A stretch of DNA of 64,000 nucleotides from Paralithodes platypus (Eukaryota > Arthropoda > Malacostraca > Decapoda > Lithodidae): contig CM064492.1 of the NCBI GenBank assembly GCA_032716605.1, positions 46,035,403 to 46,099,402 of the forward strand. Direction: 5' to 3'. The notes under the pieces were generated by a model, which was given only the letters and a program-made list of their open reading frames with translations, did no database searches and was not told where the DNA came from. How positions within the stretch are numbered: position 1 is the stretch's first letter; each line of letters opens with the position of its first letter. A program made the position numbers and the translations under genes. This document shows, piece by piece, positions 42,187 through 53,576 of the stretch.

Positions 42187-43986
42187 ATGGTGGGTTTGGA
42201 ATCTGACTCAGATGAATTTAGAAATATTCGTCCTATGGAATCTAAAATTGCCCCCTCTGACGCCGACCCCTGCGAGAAATTGGACTGCCTCAAGGACCCT
42301 TCCCCTGCTGCCAACAGTGCCGGAGTTCCCCACTCAGGCATGGCACCCACAGACCTTGGCAAACCTCCTAAGGATACTGTGACGAATTCTCCATCGTCGG
42401 GTAGTGAGATCCATCAGGTGATCTCCCCGGTATCAATTCCTATGCACAGTACTGCCTCTGTGATCAATAATAGTGATGTCAACCCCACAGTCTCGACTTT
42501 AACTTCTAAATTACCAGATTATGATTCTAGCCTTAGCCTACCTCTTCATTCCGTTGACAACCTTACTGAAGAACCTCGCATGCCCTCAGCTGACACCCCT
42601 ACGGATGCTTCTTGCATCCCTGACCCGTCTGTGACTCCATCTGTTACCATCTTCCCTCTGGATGCAGGATCTCCTACCTCAATTAAACCTGCTTCTGTAC
42701 CTCCACGATCTCTACGGGCCGTTAATGCAGGTACAGGAAAAGACCTTGCCGGTATTTCCTCTGCCATTCACACGCTTCAACCGTTCGTACCTTCGCATAA
42801 CCGACAAAGGCGTAAACGTAACACGTATACCCCTGCTTCGAAGGACACTTATAACGCTATGTTCAGTCCCCCTGATTGGTCACGGTTTTTCACGGTCTCT
42901 GGTGAACCTATGGATGATTTCAGTCTATACGATACTCTCGCACAAGATATTGGTGACTTCACCATGCATGCTGTTGGATCGGCCAAGCGCATGATTGAGG
43001 TGAAAACACAGGAGCAATCAGAAGCCTTACAAGCCTACCTCGACACCCCCAACGACAGATACACAGGTAAACCAGATGAATACCTGAATCAGTGTACTGG
43101 CACGGTTGTGCTCCCTTCCGACTTCGAATTTGCAGATCAGAGCTTTACAGACTCAACCAATCGTATCTTCAAATTATTGCAAAGAACTGACCCCACTGTT
43201 GTTAAAGTTGACACTTATACTGCTCCTCAGCGTGGAAATCGGCCCCCACTACGCATTGTCAAAATCTATTTTAAGCGCCATGACCTCCCTATGCATGTCC
43301 GTCTTGCAGGTCGCCAACTGCAGGTACGAAGGTATGTTAACAAGCCGAGACAATGCACAAATTGCTGGAAGCTTGGGCATTCAACCCCACGGTGTCGGGC
43401 TCTCAATGCTCGTTGCTTAAATTGCGGCTCAGAACAACATGCTCTCAACAATTGTCAAGTCAGCGCGCCCCGTTGTGCAAATTGTGACGGGTCCCACAAA
43501 GCCAATGACAGAACATGCCCGCACTTTGCGTTTCATCGTGACATATTACATTTACAGGCCACAAAAGGACTCCCCTTCCGGTCTGCTGCAGCACAATTAA
43601 GGCAGGAAGGTAAATCTCCTCCATATCGACGGTTTGAATCAACTACACCCGCTGACTCCTCTGACCACCAGCGTCCAGAGCAGCCTCCGGCACCACCTAT
43701 TAGCCCACAACATTACCCCACCAATGATACCTTCCGTTTAGTTCACCTTAACTTCCCGGACCTATCCACCTCTAACAGGTTCGAGGGATTTACTAACTTG
43801 ACCGATGATACTGAGTTTTGGAACATGACTGCCGAAGAGAACCTCATGGAATGTAACACAGTACCAGATATAGAGACTTCTCCCCAATCTCGCTCCACCC
43901 AGTCGCAGCCTCGGAAAAAGCGTAAGGTTGCAAGTCCTATCCGGTCATTATCCCGGACCTCGAAACTCGGTTCCACCACACAGTAG
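42187..43986 (+). CDS. LINE ORF1: gag-like protein with three zinc knuckles
   Basis: 599 codons, uninterrupted. The first 250 residues are Ser/Pro/Asp-rich. Residues about 320-400 form a domain (FADQSFTDSTNRIFKLLQ..., PPLRIVKIYFKRHDLP) followed by knuckles CTNCWKLGHSTPRC, CLNCGSEQHALNNC and CANCDGSHKANDRTC. This is the usual RNA-binding ORF1 of I/Jockey-group LINEs. Near the C-terminus, PRKKRKV (residues 575-581) looks like a classical nuclear import signal. It should package the LINE RNA. The stop at 43984 is 6 bp before the next ATG. Confidence 0.88.
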   Translation: MVGLESDSDEFRNIRPMESKIAPSDADPCEKLDCLKDPSPAANSAGVPHSGMAPTDLGKPPKDTVTNSPSSGSEIHQVISPVSIPMHSTASVINNSDVNPTVSTLTSKLPDYDSSLSLPLHSVDNLTEEPRMPSADTPTDASCIPDPSVTPSVTIFPLDAGSPTSIKPASVPPRSLRAVNAGTGKDLAGISSAIHTLQPFVPSHNRQRRKRNTYTPASKDTYNAMFSPPDWSRFFTVSGEPMDDFSLYDTLAQDIGDFTMHAVGSAKRMIEVKTQEQSEALQAYLDTPNDRYTGKPDEYLNQCTGTVVLPSDFEFADQSFTDSTNRIFKLLQRTDPTVVKVDTYTAPQRGNRPPLRIVKIYFKRHDLPMHVRLAGRQLQVRRYVNKPRQCTNCWKLGHSTPRCRALNARCLNCGSEQHALNNCQVSAPRCANCDGSHKANDRTCPHFAFHRDILHLQATKGLPFRSAAAQLRQEGKSPPYRRFESTTPADSSDHQRPEQPPAPPISPQHYPTNDTFRLVHLNFPDLSTSNRFEGFTNLTDDTEFWNMTAEENLMECNTVPDIETSPQSRSTQSQPRKKRKVASPIRSLSRTSKLGSTTQ

Positions 43987-43992
43987 TGGGTT

Positions 43993-44895
43993 ATGCCTAC
44001 CCACGATCCGGACTGTGGCTGCCATAACTGCGGCCGATTCTTTCTACTTCAGCACAAGACTTCTACCCGTACAGTACTCACCGAACATCTTCACAAATTT
44101 CTTTCCAAGCGAGCTCCAGCGGAAGATGCTCAAATTCACCCGACTCCTTGTTATTGTGTCACCCATATTTGTGAATCTGATCCTACGCCCAAGGACTTGA
44201 TGCAGAGATTCCTGAAGGACAATAACCTGTTGGATTCTGACTTGACTAATATAGAGCTATCACAATCCCGATTTGATGTTCACCAACCTCCTGTCAATGT
44301 GCGTACTACCCTCACCACGCCTGATCCTCCCTGTAACCTTGAGCGACATGTTCCGTTAGCCGCTCCCCACTGCCCAGATCCCGATGCTCCCAAACCTAGA
44401 GACATTCCCCCACAAACTCCTGCTAACCCTACGACACCATCATCTGACAAACCTTCGATAAAGACTCATCATACCCCGAGCCCCTCACAATCTCCTGTAT
44501 TGATATGTCACACCAATATCCCACCTGACAAATGTGGATGTCCAATTTGTTTCCGTAATTACATCACACCCCATATCTGTGCCACGGATCCCTGCCTCCT
44601 TGCTCGGACGCAGGAATTTGTCACCACACGTACACTTCCCCCTAACCCTGATGAAGATGTTACCTCCGCTTATCTATTTATGGACACTCTGCGCCAAAAA
44701 CTCCTCCACTGCCCCACCCTTGTTCCTAAACTAGTCACACAATTCACAGCTATTTCTGAAAAATTTACAGACCTTACATCTACCCCTTCACCTTCATCCA
44801 CACAACCCTCTCCACACTCACAACCTTTACCAGACTCTCTTCAAGAGACCTCTATTGTCGATGACTCTGACAATCCTATTCTTGATGGCATATAA
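43993..44895 (+). CDS. Extra LINE ORF with duplicated Cys/His motif, function unknown
   Basis: 300 codons, uninterrupted. It starts 6 bp after the ORF1 stop and overlaps the likely ORF2 start by 11 bp. I do not recognise the family. Two similar cysteine clusters are visible: C8, C10, C13 with C53, C55, H58, C60 (DCGCHNC ... CYCVTHICESDP) and C181, C183, C186 with H194, C196 (KCGCPIC ... PHICATDP). The middle is Pro/Thr-rich and the C-terminus Ser/Pro-rich. A zinc-binding accessory protein, or a C-terminal extension of ORF1 reached by readthrough or frameshift, are both possible. Confidence 0.75.
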   Translation: MPTHDPDCGCHNCGRFFLLQHKTSTRTVLTEHLHKFLSKRAPAEDAQIHPTPCYCVTHICESDPTPKDLMQRFLKDNNLLDSDLTNIELSQSRFDVHQPPVNVRTTLTTPDPPCNLERHVPLAAPHCPDPDAPKPRDIPPQTPANPTTPSSDKPSIKTHHTPSPSQSPVLICHTNIPPDKCGCPICFRNYITPHICATDPCLLARTQEFVTTRTLPPNPDEDVTSAYLFMDTLRQKLLHCPTLVPKLVTQFTAISEKFTDLTSTPSPSSTQPSPHSQPLPDSLQETSIVDDSDNPILDGI

Positions 44896-47800
44896 CATTT
44901 TGCAATGGAATATAAACGGATACCAAACTCGCCTCCGTATGGGAGAATTACAACGATTACTTAAATTATATTCACCTTTATGCATTTGCCTCCAACATGT
45001 AGGCAATTTTGTTGTCCCCCCCAGGCATTATACTGTTGCTGCTAGCTCCCCTATAACCCCTTCAGATCTCCGAACGGCCATCCTTGTGCACTATAAGTGC
45101 GTATTTGTTCCTGTCACCCTTGACCCCAACCCTTTTCAAACAACTGCCGTCTCCATTTCATTACCAAACCTTCCTTCCTTGACTGTTTGCTCCTCCTACA
45201 ATCAACCCTCCTGTCATTACAATACTTCAGACCTTCATCAACTAGTACAACAACTGACCCCACCGTACCTTATTCTGGGCGACTTTAACGCACACTCTCC
45301 CCTTTGGGGCAACCCAAACACAGACATCCCAGGCGATAAAATTGAAAAATATCTCCTTCATTCTACTCTTTGTTGTCTCAACTTTGACACCCCCACCTAC
45401 AGATCTGCTACCCACTGTACATTTTCCGCTGTTGATCTTTCCTTTGCCTCGGATGACGCAGCTCCCCTATTTGACTGGTCAGTTTTACAGGATCGCTTCT
45501 CCAGCGACCACTACCCTATACTCCTTAAGTATTTGTGCCCTGCATCCTCCCCTCAAATATCGAGTTATAATCTCTCTAAAGCCGATTGGACGTCTTATAC
45601 GCACTCCTCTGCAGACGTTTCGGACTTCTCCCCTACCTCTTCCCCTACCCACAATTTTTATTATTTTTCGTCCTTCCTTAACTCCATTGCACGCACTCAT
45701 ATCCCGCTTACCTCCTCGCTGACGCACCCTCGCCAGGTCCCTTGGTGGACGCCCACTCTAGCCCAAATGATAAAATTCAAGCATCGTGTGGAACGCCTTC
45801 TTAAAGGTCTGAGTGTTAGGCAGCGGCGTTTAAAGACTGTTTCCCCCCCCCCCGCTTTTTTCCACTAATCGTTACTTTGACCTTATAACCATCACTATTG
45901 AAAAAATTGCCCTTAAAACGTTCTATAACAAGATCTGTGCAGTTGTCAAACGCAGTATCCTTGACAACAAGATACTTTCATGGCGATCATATATCTCGTC
46001 CTTCAATTCCCGCACCCCTCTCTCTACTTTATGGAAAAAGTTTCGCAGTATCAACGGACGCACTGTACGGCCTCCACTCTCTCCACTCAAAGACCCTGCC
46101 TCGGACTCGCTTACACATGACCCCCTTGACATCGCTGCCATACATGCCAAACATTTCTGTCACGTCAGCTCAGACCAGTCATTGTTTCGTCAATTTCTTC
46201 GTTATAAATGTATGGAGGAATCTCGCCCGCTATCTTTTCATAGCGGGAAAACACATGAATATAACACCCCTTTTTCAATTCCGGAATTGCGACACGCGCT
46301 CGACCTGTGTACAGACACTACTCCTGGCCCGGATGGATTCTCGTACGCTCTCATCCGTCACCTCCATCCACGTGCGCTACAACATCTTTTACAACTGTAC
46401 AATCAGTTTTGGATAAGTAACTACTTCCCACCGTCTTGGCGGCATGCTTACACTATACCCGTACCGAAGCCTGGAAAAGATCATAGTCTTCCCACAAATT
46501 ACAGACCGATTGTGCTTACCTCATGCCTCTGCAAATTAATGGAAAAAATTATCAATCCTCGACTTTTACATTACGCTGAGTCACATGCCCTCCTATCCCC
46601 ATATCAGAATGGTTCCCACCCTGGCCGTTCTACACTGCACTCACTTATTCGCCTTGGAACACCAAATACGTGATGGGTTCTCCAAGAACCAACCCACAGT
46701 GGCAATATTTTTTGACATTGCTAAGGCTTATGACACAACATGGAGACACAGGATTTTTAAAAATTTACACGATTCTGGCATGCGGGGTCCTCTTCCCTGC
46801 TTTTTACAAAATTTTCTCTCTAACCGTACATTCCAGGTCAAAAATAATGGTCTCGTATCGGACATTATGTCACAAATTAATGGAATACCCCAAGGATGTG
46901 CCCTTAGCAGCTTACTCTTTATTATGGCGATCAATAGTGTCATACGCAGCCTCCCACCTGAAATATCGTATAGCTTGTATGTGGACGACTTCGCAATATA
47001 TTATACTTCTCCCAGTCTGACTCGCATACAACGGCGTCTCAACATTGCTCTAAAATCCATCCACTCTTGGGCATCCACTGCTGGTTTTCAATTTTCTGCT
47101 GAAAAGACTAACGCCGTTGTATTCTATAGAAATGTTCGACATTTACGTAACCAGTCCATTACTCTCACCATGGGACATTCTAATATTCAGATCCTTCCAC
47201 ATACCAGGTTCCTTGGTTTAATCTTTGATACTCACCTCTATTGGAAGAGTCACATTGCCTGCTTAAAGGCACGTTGCCTCCAGAGAATGAATGTTCTGAA
47301 AACAGTCGCACGAGTCCATTGGGGCGCAGATCGCGCTACGCTTTTACTGTTCTACAGAGCTACCATCCTCTCAGCCCTAGATTATGGTAGCCCTGTCTAT
47401 GGCACGGCCTCTGCTTCCACATTAGGAACCCTCGACAGCGTACACCATTTGGGCATCCGCATTAGCTCGGGGCATTCCGTTCCTCTCGTGTCTCCAATAT
47501 CCTATGTGAGGCTGGGATCTTACCTCTAGCCTATCACCGTCGATTAGTCCTCATGCGTACGGCTGTTCACCTCCGTCATGACCCAACTCTACTAGAACTA
47601 TTCCATTCCACAGATAACTATCGTTCAACCATTCCAGTGCCATTCCCAATATTGTCTCGCCAATTGCTCTCCACTTACAGTATCACCGTTCCTCCCATAA
47701 CTCCCCCTCCTAGTCACATCACTCCGTGGACCCTAAAACACCCTACAGTTTGCTTTCACTTAGCAGATCAACTTGATGCCCAAGCCCCATCTCAACGTCG

Positions 47801-48664
47801 ACATCTCGCTTTACAACATCTTGATGATCACATCCTGGCTGTTTTCATTTACACCGATGGCTCGAAAACTGCGGATGCCGTGGGTTGCGCTGCAGTCTCA
47901 GACCATGGCTTGTCTCAAAGTACCTTACACCATCACTCCACGGTTTTCACTGCTGAATTATGGGCTATTCAAGGTGCTTTAAGCACCATCTCTTCATTGT
48001 CGAGGAACTCTCCACGGGTCGTTATCTGTAGTGACTCAAAGAGTGCACTGCAAGCCTTATGTGTATTTGCCCCCAAGGACCCATTGGTCAAGACTATCAT
48101 CCACACAATACACAAATTACAGTGCGCTAATCGTTCCATCACACTGTGCTGGATCCCCGCGCATGTAGGAATTCCCGGGAATGAGCGTGCAGACTTCCTC
48201 GCTAAGCAAGCGTGTCATGGTACACCCTCTACTACTTTGCTGCGTTCGGAGGATATGCTCCCTGTCCTCCGTCGCCGTGTTTTTGACGCTTGGCGAGTTG
48301 AGTGGAGAGCGCAACCATTAACTGGCCACCTTCGCTCCATTAAGGATGGCATACACTTGTGGCCCTCTTCAATTAATGTTCACGTGCAGACCAAACCCTA
48401 TTAACTAGATTACGTTTAGGCCACACGCGCCTCACACATGGTTACCTGATGTCCACCCCTCGTGGTCCACCACCTGAATGCCAACATTGCCATACATCAT
48501 TGACTGTTTTTCACTTTCTTTGTATTTGTCCCATCTATGCATCTGAAAGACGGAGATTCTTGCTGAACACCTCATTACATGGCATCCTCTCTGACTCAGA
48601 CTCTTTCAATTTCACCCCTATTCGTCACTTCCTGAGAGCGATAAATTTATACAATGACATATAA
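44885..48664 (+). pseudogene. LINE ORF2: endonuclease, RT, RNase H, CCHC; several frameshifts
   Basis: I take the ATG at 44885 (MAYNILQWNINGY). Endonuclease to about 45840: LILGDFNAHSPLWG and SSDHYPI are present, but the usual catalytic Glu in ICLQE is His (CICLQHVG). A frameshift at the C-run (about 45845) leads to 46673 (TPGPDGFSYALI, TNYRPIVLTS). Another leads to 47529 (FFDIAKAYDTTW, GIPQGCALSS, YVDDFAIY). Then 48404 (RNase H: IYTDGSKTADAVG, AELWAIQGALS, CSDSKSALQAL, WIPAHVGIPGNERAD) and 48449-48664 (CQHCHTSLTVFHFLCICP). All domains of an I-type ORF2 are present, but at least four frame changes inactivate it. Confidence 0.88.
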
Positions 48665-48789
48665 CTGCTGACATATATGTGACTTTAAACTCTGTACCAC
48701 CTCCTCCACCACTAGCCTTGAGAGGGCCTAGGCCCAGTGGGCTAGTATAAAATAAAAGCATCATCAACAACAACAACCTCTGAAGAAGG

Positions 48790-49974
48790 GCCCCATGCCC
48801 CTCCTCTATGGCCCTGATTGTTCTTGGGTCCCTGTGACACCAGAGAACCCTCAATTAGCTCAACCTTCTGTGTCAGGGGAACTGCCAGTCCCCGGCGGGT
48901 GGTATATTGAAATCAACAAGAGTAGAAAATTGAGGGCAAAAGATGAGGCAGGGAGAGTGGTGGATGTGTCAATTAAGGCTGTACCAAGTTCGTACAACCC
49001 GGATTATTTTGTGTATACAGCTGCCCCGGCTATCCCTCCCGCCGCCTCTGCACGACTGTTTGCGGATTGGTCAAAAGCTGATGGCATCAACGATGTCAAA
49101 GCTTTGAATGCTCTCACGCCGGAATTGGCTACAATTCCGGTCCTAGACCATACGCATACACCAGTCCTGCAGATGGGGCAGGTGGGGTTAGGTCCCTGGG
49201 TAGATTGGGAGATAGAGGCTCAGGTTTTTGCTGCTACAATTACTTCTAAGTCTTCACATCAGGTTCCCCAAGAAAATCGTGCTTACTTTTCTTTGCCAGT
49301 AGCCAAAGCAGGAGTGTCCTCAGATTTACTTACCTTTCTTGTGGCGTCCAAAGTTTCCTTGCACTCCCTTGATGAACCTTTCTCTACTCCCCCGGCTGCT
49401 CACCTAGACAGGGATTTCAAGTTACGAAATAAGGCCTACCGGATGTTCTCTCAGTACTTGGTTAGTCACCGGATCGCTGCCTCCCTTTCACGTACTATTT
49501 CAGCCATAGCTGACCCCCAAATTAGGAAAGCTACTGAATTGTCTAGGAGACTCTTACTACAAAATTCTATTCAGTCTTTAGGAGACATCAGAATTGCGAT
49601 CATGGAAGCGGTTCGAGCCCGCCAAGATCTGAAAGTCCATCTGGTCAGGAAGTTGCCGGCGGATATAGGTCGCCGGGTAACTCTCTCGCCGGTCCTTACT
49701 GCCACCCTACTTAACTCGGAAACCTGGAGTCTAGTGTTTAATATGGTTAATGGTTGGAAGCAGGTTACCTCCCAAGCCCGGAAGGACCCTGCTAAGAAGC
49801 CCTTTCATAAATCAAAGGGCGGTAACAAGCCATACCAGCCACAAGCTAAACAGTAAACAAGGTAAACACTCTGGGTATAAAGGTAAGGCACCACAGAAGG
49901 GTAATCAGGGACAATCATCAGCCAAACCTAGCCAAGCGTCAGATGCCAACCCACCTCCCCCTCCAAAAAACTAG
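48790..49974 (+). pseudogene. DIRS3 gag, C-terminal part
   Basis: The frame 48795-49856 is open: MPLLYGPDCSWVPV, NKSRKLRAKDEAG, INDVKALNALTPEL, DRDFKLRNKAYRMFSQYL, SLGDIRIAIMEAVRARQDL. The basic Lys/Gln-rich tail runs into a second frame (to 49974). It aligns with DIRS1 4549-3553 and DIRS2 15320-14068. As part of a gag split by the LINE it cannot be made as one protein. Confidence 0.85.
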
Positions 49975-50021
49975 CCACCCATACTCTCACCCTCCCAGTA
50001 CCATGCTTAAGGACACAGGAT

Positions 50022-51780
50022 TTGAGGGTTACCTTGAAGGACGAGCCCCGGTTGCACCTGGGTTCGTTCCGTTCATTCCGCTCTGCCTGGCCCAAGAAAA
50101 CTTGGTCCAGGAAAGTAGTGAGCAAAGGAATCACCTGGCGGTGGCTCCGGCGGCCTCGACTGCGTCAGCCGCTGGAATACACCAATGTATCTCAGGAGGA
50201 GGAGACTCTACTTCAGGAAATGATTACCAAACATGTCCTTATCCCGGTTAATTCCAATCACCCAGTATTCACATCAAGACTCTTCTTAGTGCCAAAAATG
50301 GACAGTGTGCAGATGCGACCAGTTCTAGATCTCTCGCAACTGAACATCTTTATAGAGAATTCGCCCTTCAGGATGCTTACAGTTCAGCAACTCAGACTTG
50401 CACTTCCGCCGCAGGGTTGGATGTGCTCAATCGATCTCAAAGATGCCTATTGGCATGTCCCTATAAACAAGCGGTTCCAAAAATTCCTCGCTCTGAGGGT
50501 CAGGCAAGAGACTTATGTCTTCCAAAGAATGCCTTTCGGTTTGAACCTGGCACCGAGAATTTTCATGAAGCTCGTCCGGCAAGCTCTTTTACCCCTTTTA
50601 GTCCAGGGCATACAGGTGTTTTGGTATCTAGACGACTGGCTGGTAGTGGCGAACTCTATGGAATTATGTCAAGATCATGTAAATGAAGTGTTAGCTCATG
50701 TACAAACCCTAGGGTTCAAGGTGAACTTGGCGAAGTCTCGCCTTGTCCCCACAAGGACTATTCAGTGGATAGGGCTGGTCTGGGACACCGCCAATCTGAC
50801 TCTTACTCAGAGTGTGGACAACCGAAAAAGATTTTGCAAGAAACTATTTCGTTTTTTCCACAGTCTGGATACGACCAGGAAAACTTGGGATTCCCTGATC
50901 GGCTCTCTCAACTGGATACAATTAACTGTCAAGTTGGGCCGGTTGAAAGTCAAACGATTAATCCTGGAAGACAACAAAGTTTTCCCTCTCTCGCCGGAGA
51001 AGAAATTATGGCCAATTCCTCCATTAATCCACAGCTTACTTTCGGTCTGGGCCAAGCGAGAAGTCCTCCACTCTATCACGACATGGGTTTCTCCCCCTCC
51101 TACGGTATGGGTAGACACAGACGCCTCAGGGGCACTAGGTTGGGGCTATCAGTCCAACCTGGGCCATCAAGGTCAAGGCACATGGTCAGACGACAATCAG
51201 TCACATATCAACAAGCAAGAGCTTTTAGTCCCTCTCTTTTTTCTCCAAACTCACGGCATGACTTTGAAAAACAAATCAATAGCGTTCCGAATGGACAACC
51301 AAACTGCAGTTTATTCAGAAACCGGGCGCAGTGAGGTCGCGAGAGTTGCTGAAGGTTTCCGAACAGATTTTTGCCCTGGCCGAATCGCTAGGCATTTTCC
51401 TGCATGCAACATATCTCCCCGGCGTGGCGAACGTCTGGGCAGACGCTCTCTCTCGCCGGCGGAGCACTCTAGTAGAATGGACAATCAAACAGGCTATCTT
51501 CGACAAGATGATTGCAAATCCGTACCGTCCACAAGTGGACCTGTTTGCATCCACAGAGAACCACAGACTCCCCCTCTTCCTCTCTCGTCAAGGGGTATCC
51601 CCGGCGGGGGACCCGATGCATTGTTGGTAGATTGGAACAGGTGGACCTCAATCTATCTGTTTCCTCCACCAGATTCTGTGCTAATGTGCAAAGTAATTCA
51701 CAAGCTGAGGGGTTACCGGGGCCGAGTCGCGATGATCGCGCCGCTATGGCCAGCCCAGGTATGGTACCACCAATTGCAAC
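50022..51780 (+). pseudogene. DIRS3 reverse transcriptase and RNase H, nearly intact
   Basis: Frame 50022-51310 carries VFTSRLFLVPKMDSVQMRP, GWMCSIDLKDAYWHVP (motif A), RMPFGLNLAPRIF (motif B), VFWYLDDWLVV (motif C) and the thumb. It then has RNase H residues VDTDASGALGWG and INKQELL and FRMDNQTAV. A shift at about 51310 moves to another frame with LPGVANVWADALSRRR (last RNase H Asp). A second shift at about 51600 returns to the first frame. These are two compensating frameshifts in an otherwise good gene. Confidence 0.88.
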
Positions 51781-52851
51781 AGTGGTGCAGGACCCCGGTG
51801 TCCCTCCCGGTCTCCGCTTTCCACTTGGAAACGATTGGCAACCTTCGGACCTCGCTCAGTTTTGCCTTATGGACATTTACTATGCCAAATGGTTAGCTCA
51901 ATTTGGGGAAAGTGTCACTAATAAATTAATGAACCAATACACTATGTCTACCAGGAGACAATATCAATCCCATTGGAAAACCTTCACAACCTGGATTGTA
52001 GAGTCAGGGCAAACAACTGCCTCAGGAGCTTTAATTTTCAAATATTTAGACTATCTATTTGAACAGAATTTTTTTTCAGTAACCACTTTAAAAAATAATT
52101 TGTCTGCCATTAGAACCCCCTTTTTTATCTCACTGGCCTTTCCATACCGCAGGCGGAGGAGAAAGGGTTTATGAGGGCGTGTTTCAAGCTATGTCCACCA
52201 CCCCGTCAGCTCATGCCCACCTGGTCACTTGACAAAGCCTTATCAGTACTTCAATCGCGCAAATATATTAATGCGCCGGATTTTGATTCACTTTTGAAAA
52301 AGGCTGTGTTCCTCATGGCTCTAGCCACCGGAAACAGGGTGTCTGAGCTGGCGGCGATGAGCAACGAACCTAATTGCCTTAGGTTTGGGAGACTGCACGA
52401 TCATGTGCAAATCGCACTGTCTCCCACATTTATAGCTAAGAACGAACATTCTGACCATGTATTTTCTGAATTTTCCGTCCCGGCTTTAAAGAGGGGCCTC
52501 ACTCATCACCTTTTATGTCCTGTGCAAGCACTCACAAAGTTTATGAGGGCTGCGCAGCCTCGCCAACCAGGTGCATTATGGGTCAACCAGGCAGGTAAGC
52601 GTGTTACGAAACGAAAGTTAGCTTCCTTGCTTGTGGACGTTATTAGGGAAGGTAATCCCGGCGTGATAAGCAGGGCTCACGATATCAGGAAGTGGGCAGT
52701 CTCTCTCAGATTTCTTCAAAAATTTTTGGTAGAGGACATTGCTAATACTCAATTATGGGCTTCCAATCATACGTTCCTAACACGCTACCTGTCTGTAGCT
52801 CTAGATAAACCAAAGCGTACCTGTGTAGCTTTACGTCAACGGGTACAGTAG
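51780..52851 (+). pseudogene. DIRS3 tyrosine recombinase, one frameshift
   Basis: The N-terminal domain (DIYYAKWLAQFGESVTNK, STRRQYQSHWKTFTTW) is in the frame ending at 52174. The catalytic domain opens at 52171 (MRACFKLCPPPRQ) and has ATGNRVSEL, AHDIRKWAVSL, LTRYLSVALD and a stop at 52849-52851. The frames meet at ATGA, but a one-base loss in the T-run at about 52121-52126 explains the break. It otherwise looks catalytically complete. Confidence 0.87.
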
Positions 52852-52891
52852 GTAATGTTCTATTATGTATAAGTTTTGTTGTTAAAAAAAA

Positions 52892-52910
52892 GGGGGGGGG
52901 GGGGGGGGGG
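52892..52910 (+). repeat. 19-bp G-run 3' of the DIRS3 recombinase
   Basis: It begins 40 bp after the stop codon and follows an A-run. DIRS1 has a 15-bp G-run (complement of 904-918) 41 bp after its recombinase stop. Confidence 0.85.
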
Positions 52911-53031
52911 CAAAATAGTCCATATCCCCACTGTGCCCCTGGAGATTGTGATGAATCACGAGCTGTGATAGGACGGGTTCTACAGTCCAGTATTATTTTT
53001 TATGTTAATTCCAAGAAGATATCTAGCATAG

Positions 53032-53099
<68 letters not shown>

Positions 53100-53250
53100 C
53101 CCCAAGCTGCCTGGCCGAACAGCCCCAAGGCCCCGAGCAAGGCCAACGCCATAACAGAGCGCCCCCACAGAACCCTCCCTGCCGACCACAATAAAGCCTG
53201 GGTGACCGAAGCCAATCCATGACGGGGAGCTGAGGAGGGTGCGGAAACGC
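53032..53250 (-). mobile_element. SINE-like element copy D, 5'-truncated, with long (AAC)n tail
   Basis: The (GTT)n run at 53032-53099 is the complement of about 22 AAC units. The body to 53250 matches the 3' part of copies A to C. No convincing target duplication. Confidence 0.85.
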
Positions 53251-53576
53251 AACTATGTTGCAACTATGTATGTTTTACCAAATTGTACAAATATATTTAC
53301 TGTACAAATAATTTTAAGAATGGAACGAATAACTACTGCAGAGTTATAGTTCTAGGGAACACATGCGTGTCCCACTTTATCATGCATACGATCTAATGTA
53401 AAGATCTGACCATGAGCAAGCAGTTTCTAAATGGCACGCATTGCTTGCAAATCTTTTATACTTTTTTATATATTGTTTGCATACAATAAAACTTAATTTG
53501 TTTTATTTGGATTCTTCTTCCCTAAGGTTAGGATATTGTACGAATATTCCGCCTCCAGTCTTGCTAATCAGGCGAA
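53251..53576. other. AT-rich non-coding stretch
   Basis: No ORF of note and no recognised repeat. Confidence 0.35.

Larger units (their letters stand above)
41743..48775 (+). mobile_element. I-type (RNase H-bearing) LINE with three ORFs, apparently full length
   Basis: The target duplication acctctgaagaagg lies at 41729-41742 and 48776-48789. The 3' end is (CAA/AAC)n. 5' UTR 41743-42186, ORF1 42187-43986, an extra ORF 43993-44895, ORF2 44885-48664 (frameshifted), 3' UTR to 48775. Presence of RNase H and a C-terminal CCHC places it in the I/R1-like group. The precise clade (for example I or Nimb) is inferred and unverified. Confidence 0.88.
40348..52910 (+). mobile_element. DIRS3: DIRS-like retroelement with all domains, interrupted by a 7-kb LINE
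   Basis: Gag (40348-41742 and 48790-49974), RT/RNase H (50022-51780) and tyrosine recombinase (about 51840-52851), then a 19-bp G-run (52892-52910). Frames are broken in a few places, but it is the best preserved of the three DIRS elements. The I-type LINE at 41743-48775 lies in gag, with a 14-bp target duplication. Confidence 0.88.

Noticed and set aside
45923..46150. Frames inside the LINE such as 45898-46416 (+) and 45923-46150 (-)
   Set aside because: The frame with RT-upstream homology is the one leading into 46182-46673; these are shadows.
52160..52180. ATGA overlap between the two recombinase frames in both DIRS1 and DIRS3, suggesting programmed reinitiation
   Set aside because: In DIRS3 adding one T to the run at about 52121-52126 gives one natural continuous frame into MRACFKL. 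In DIRS1 a deletion of about 90 bp lies at the same place. Mutation explains both better.
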